Assembly: GCA_029239575.1 (NCBI GenBank)
Contig: JARBUP010000182.1
Span: 1 to 6,018 of the forward strand
Reading direction: 5' to 3'
Source of the DNA: Bacillota bacterium
Lineage (GTDB): Bacteria; Bacillota; Clostridia; Tissierellales; Sedimentibacteraceae
Length of the DNA: 6,018 bases
A model generated the notes under the pieces. It ran no database searches and was not told where the DNA came from. It worked only from the letters and a program-made list of their open reading frames with translations. Shown here in pieces: positions 5,934-6,018 of the stretch; position 1 is the first letter of the stretch, and every line of letters starts with the position of its first letter. Position numbers and translations under genes: made by a program.

Positions 5934-5967
5934 GTCATCTTGATGACAAAGTATTATTTTTATTTTT
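5934..5967 (+). terminator. Weak candidate transcription terminator after the YitT-family gene
   Basis: GTCATC and GATGAC form a tight stem (5934-5947), best read as five pairs closing a CTTG loop, followed by AAAGTA and then a T-rich stretch (TTATTTTTATTTTT, 5954-5967). The stem is short and the T-run starts several bases late, so it is not a textbook terminator. A competing 9-pair stem GATGACAAA/TTTGTCATC (5942-5950 with 5965-5973) uses the same bases. Confidence 0.35.
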
Positions 5968-6018
5968 GTCATCCTGATTGATAGCGAAGGATTTTGTTAT
6001 TTCAATAATAAAAAGATT
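5965..6018. repeat. Left part of a palindromic intergenic repeat (GTCATCCTGA family), cut by the window edge
   Basis: The segment contains GTCATCCTGA (5968-5977) and AGCGAAGGAT (5983-5992), matching from memory a widespread intergenic repeat of form GTCATCCTGAGCGAAGCGAAGGATC. ATCCT (5971-5975) and AGGAT (5988-5992) pair locally. Further on, TTTTGTTATT (5992-6001) pairs with AATAATAAAA (6004-6013) with one G-T wobble, so the centre of a large palindrome lies at 6002-6003. The final AAAAGATT looks like the start of the returning arm. No coding potential is seen. A partial extra copy, GTCATCTTGAT, lies at 5934-5944. Confidence 0.6.

Larger units (their letters stand above)
5897..6018. other. Non-coding right end dense in inverted repeats
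   Basis: 122 bases after the YitT-family stop with no credible gene. It holds four partly overlapping inverted repeats: ACTGTA/TACAGT (5915-5935), GTCATC/GATGAC (5934-5947), GATGACAAA/TTTGTCATC (5942-5973) and a long AT-rich arm pair (5992-6013). These cannot all form at once. The second half looks like part of an intergenic repeat element. Confidence 0.75.

Noticed and set aside
5934..6018. CRISPR-like repeats at the right end
   Set aside because: Only two imperfect 11-base copies in direct orientation with a single spacer, part of an inverted-repeat element; no array.

Overview
The window is strongly AT-rich and carries most of an operon for a bacterial V-type (A/V-type) rotary ATPase on the minus strand, plus one divergent plus-strand gene for a YitT-family membrane protein. 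Low GC, strong AGGAGG-type ribosome binding sites, occasional GTG and TTG starts, the V-ATPase subunit families and the YitT/DUF2179 protein all point to a low-GC Firmicute, most likely an anaerobic clostridial lineage. I cannot name a genus from the sequence.

Layout of the minus-strand operon, in order of transcription (right to left): a short coiled-coil peripheral-stalk protein (4384-4701, TTG start), subunit C of the V0D/AC39 family (3351-4382), the stator membrane subunit I (1347-3332, GTG start), the proteolipid ring subunit K (873-1310), subunit F (535-843), and subunit E (1-525, cut by the left edge). Gaps between genes range from 1 to 36 bases, and each gene has its own Shine-Dalgarno sequence, often overlapping the end of the gene before it. 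The order stalk-C-I-K-F-E implies that the catalytic subunits A and B and the shaft subunit D follow just beyond the left edge. A good promoter (TTGTAT, 17 bases, extended -10 TGTTATAAT) lies just upstream of the first gene.

The 346-base divergent intergenic region (4702-5047) holds that promoter, one or two candidate promoters for the rightward gene, and two short repeats with 10-base periodicity. The plus-strand gene (5048-5896) encodes a complete 282-residue YitT-family protein: an N-terminal membrane region with two related glycine motifs and a C-terminal soluble DUF2179 domain. Nothing ties it functionally to the ATPase except sharing the intergenic region.

The right end (5897-6018) is non-coding and dense in inverted repeats. 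It includes what looks like the left half of a larger palindromic intergenic repeat beginning GTCATCCTGA, cut by the window edge.

Working together, K forms the rotating ion-carrying ring; I supplies the ion half-channels and essential arginine; C couples the ring to the central shaft; F is part of the shaft; and E with the small coiled-coil protein forms the peripheral stalks. The system hydrolyses or makes ATP in exchange for moving H+ or Na+ across the membrane. Most of the window is ordinary. The points most worth a second look are the unusual N-terminal half of K, with a possible signal-peptidase site that would leave an 83-residue two-helix proteolipid, and the truncated palindromic repeat at the right end. 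I see no CRISPR array, tRNA, rRNA, transposase or evident new defence or biosynthetic system.
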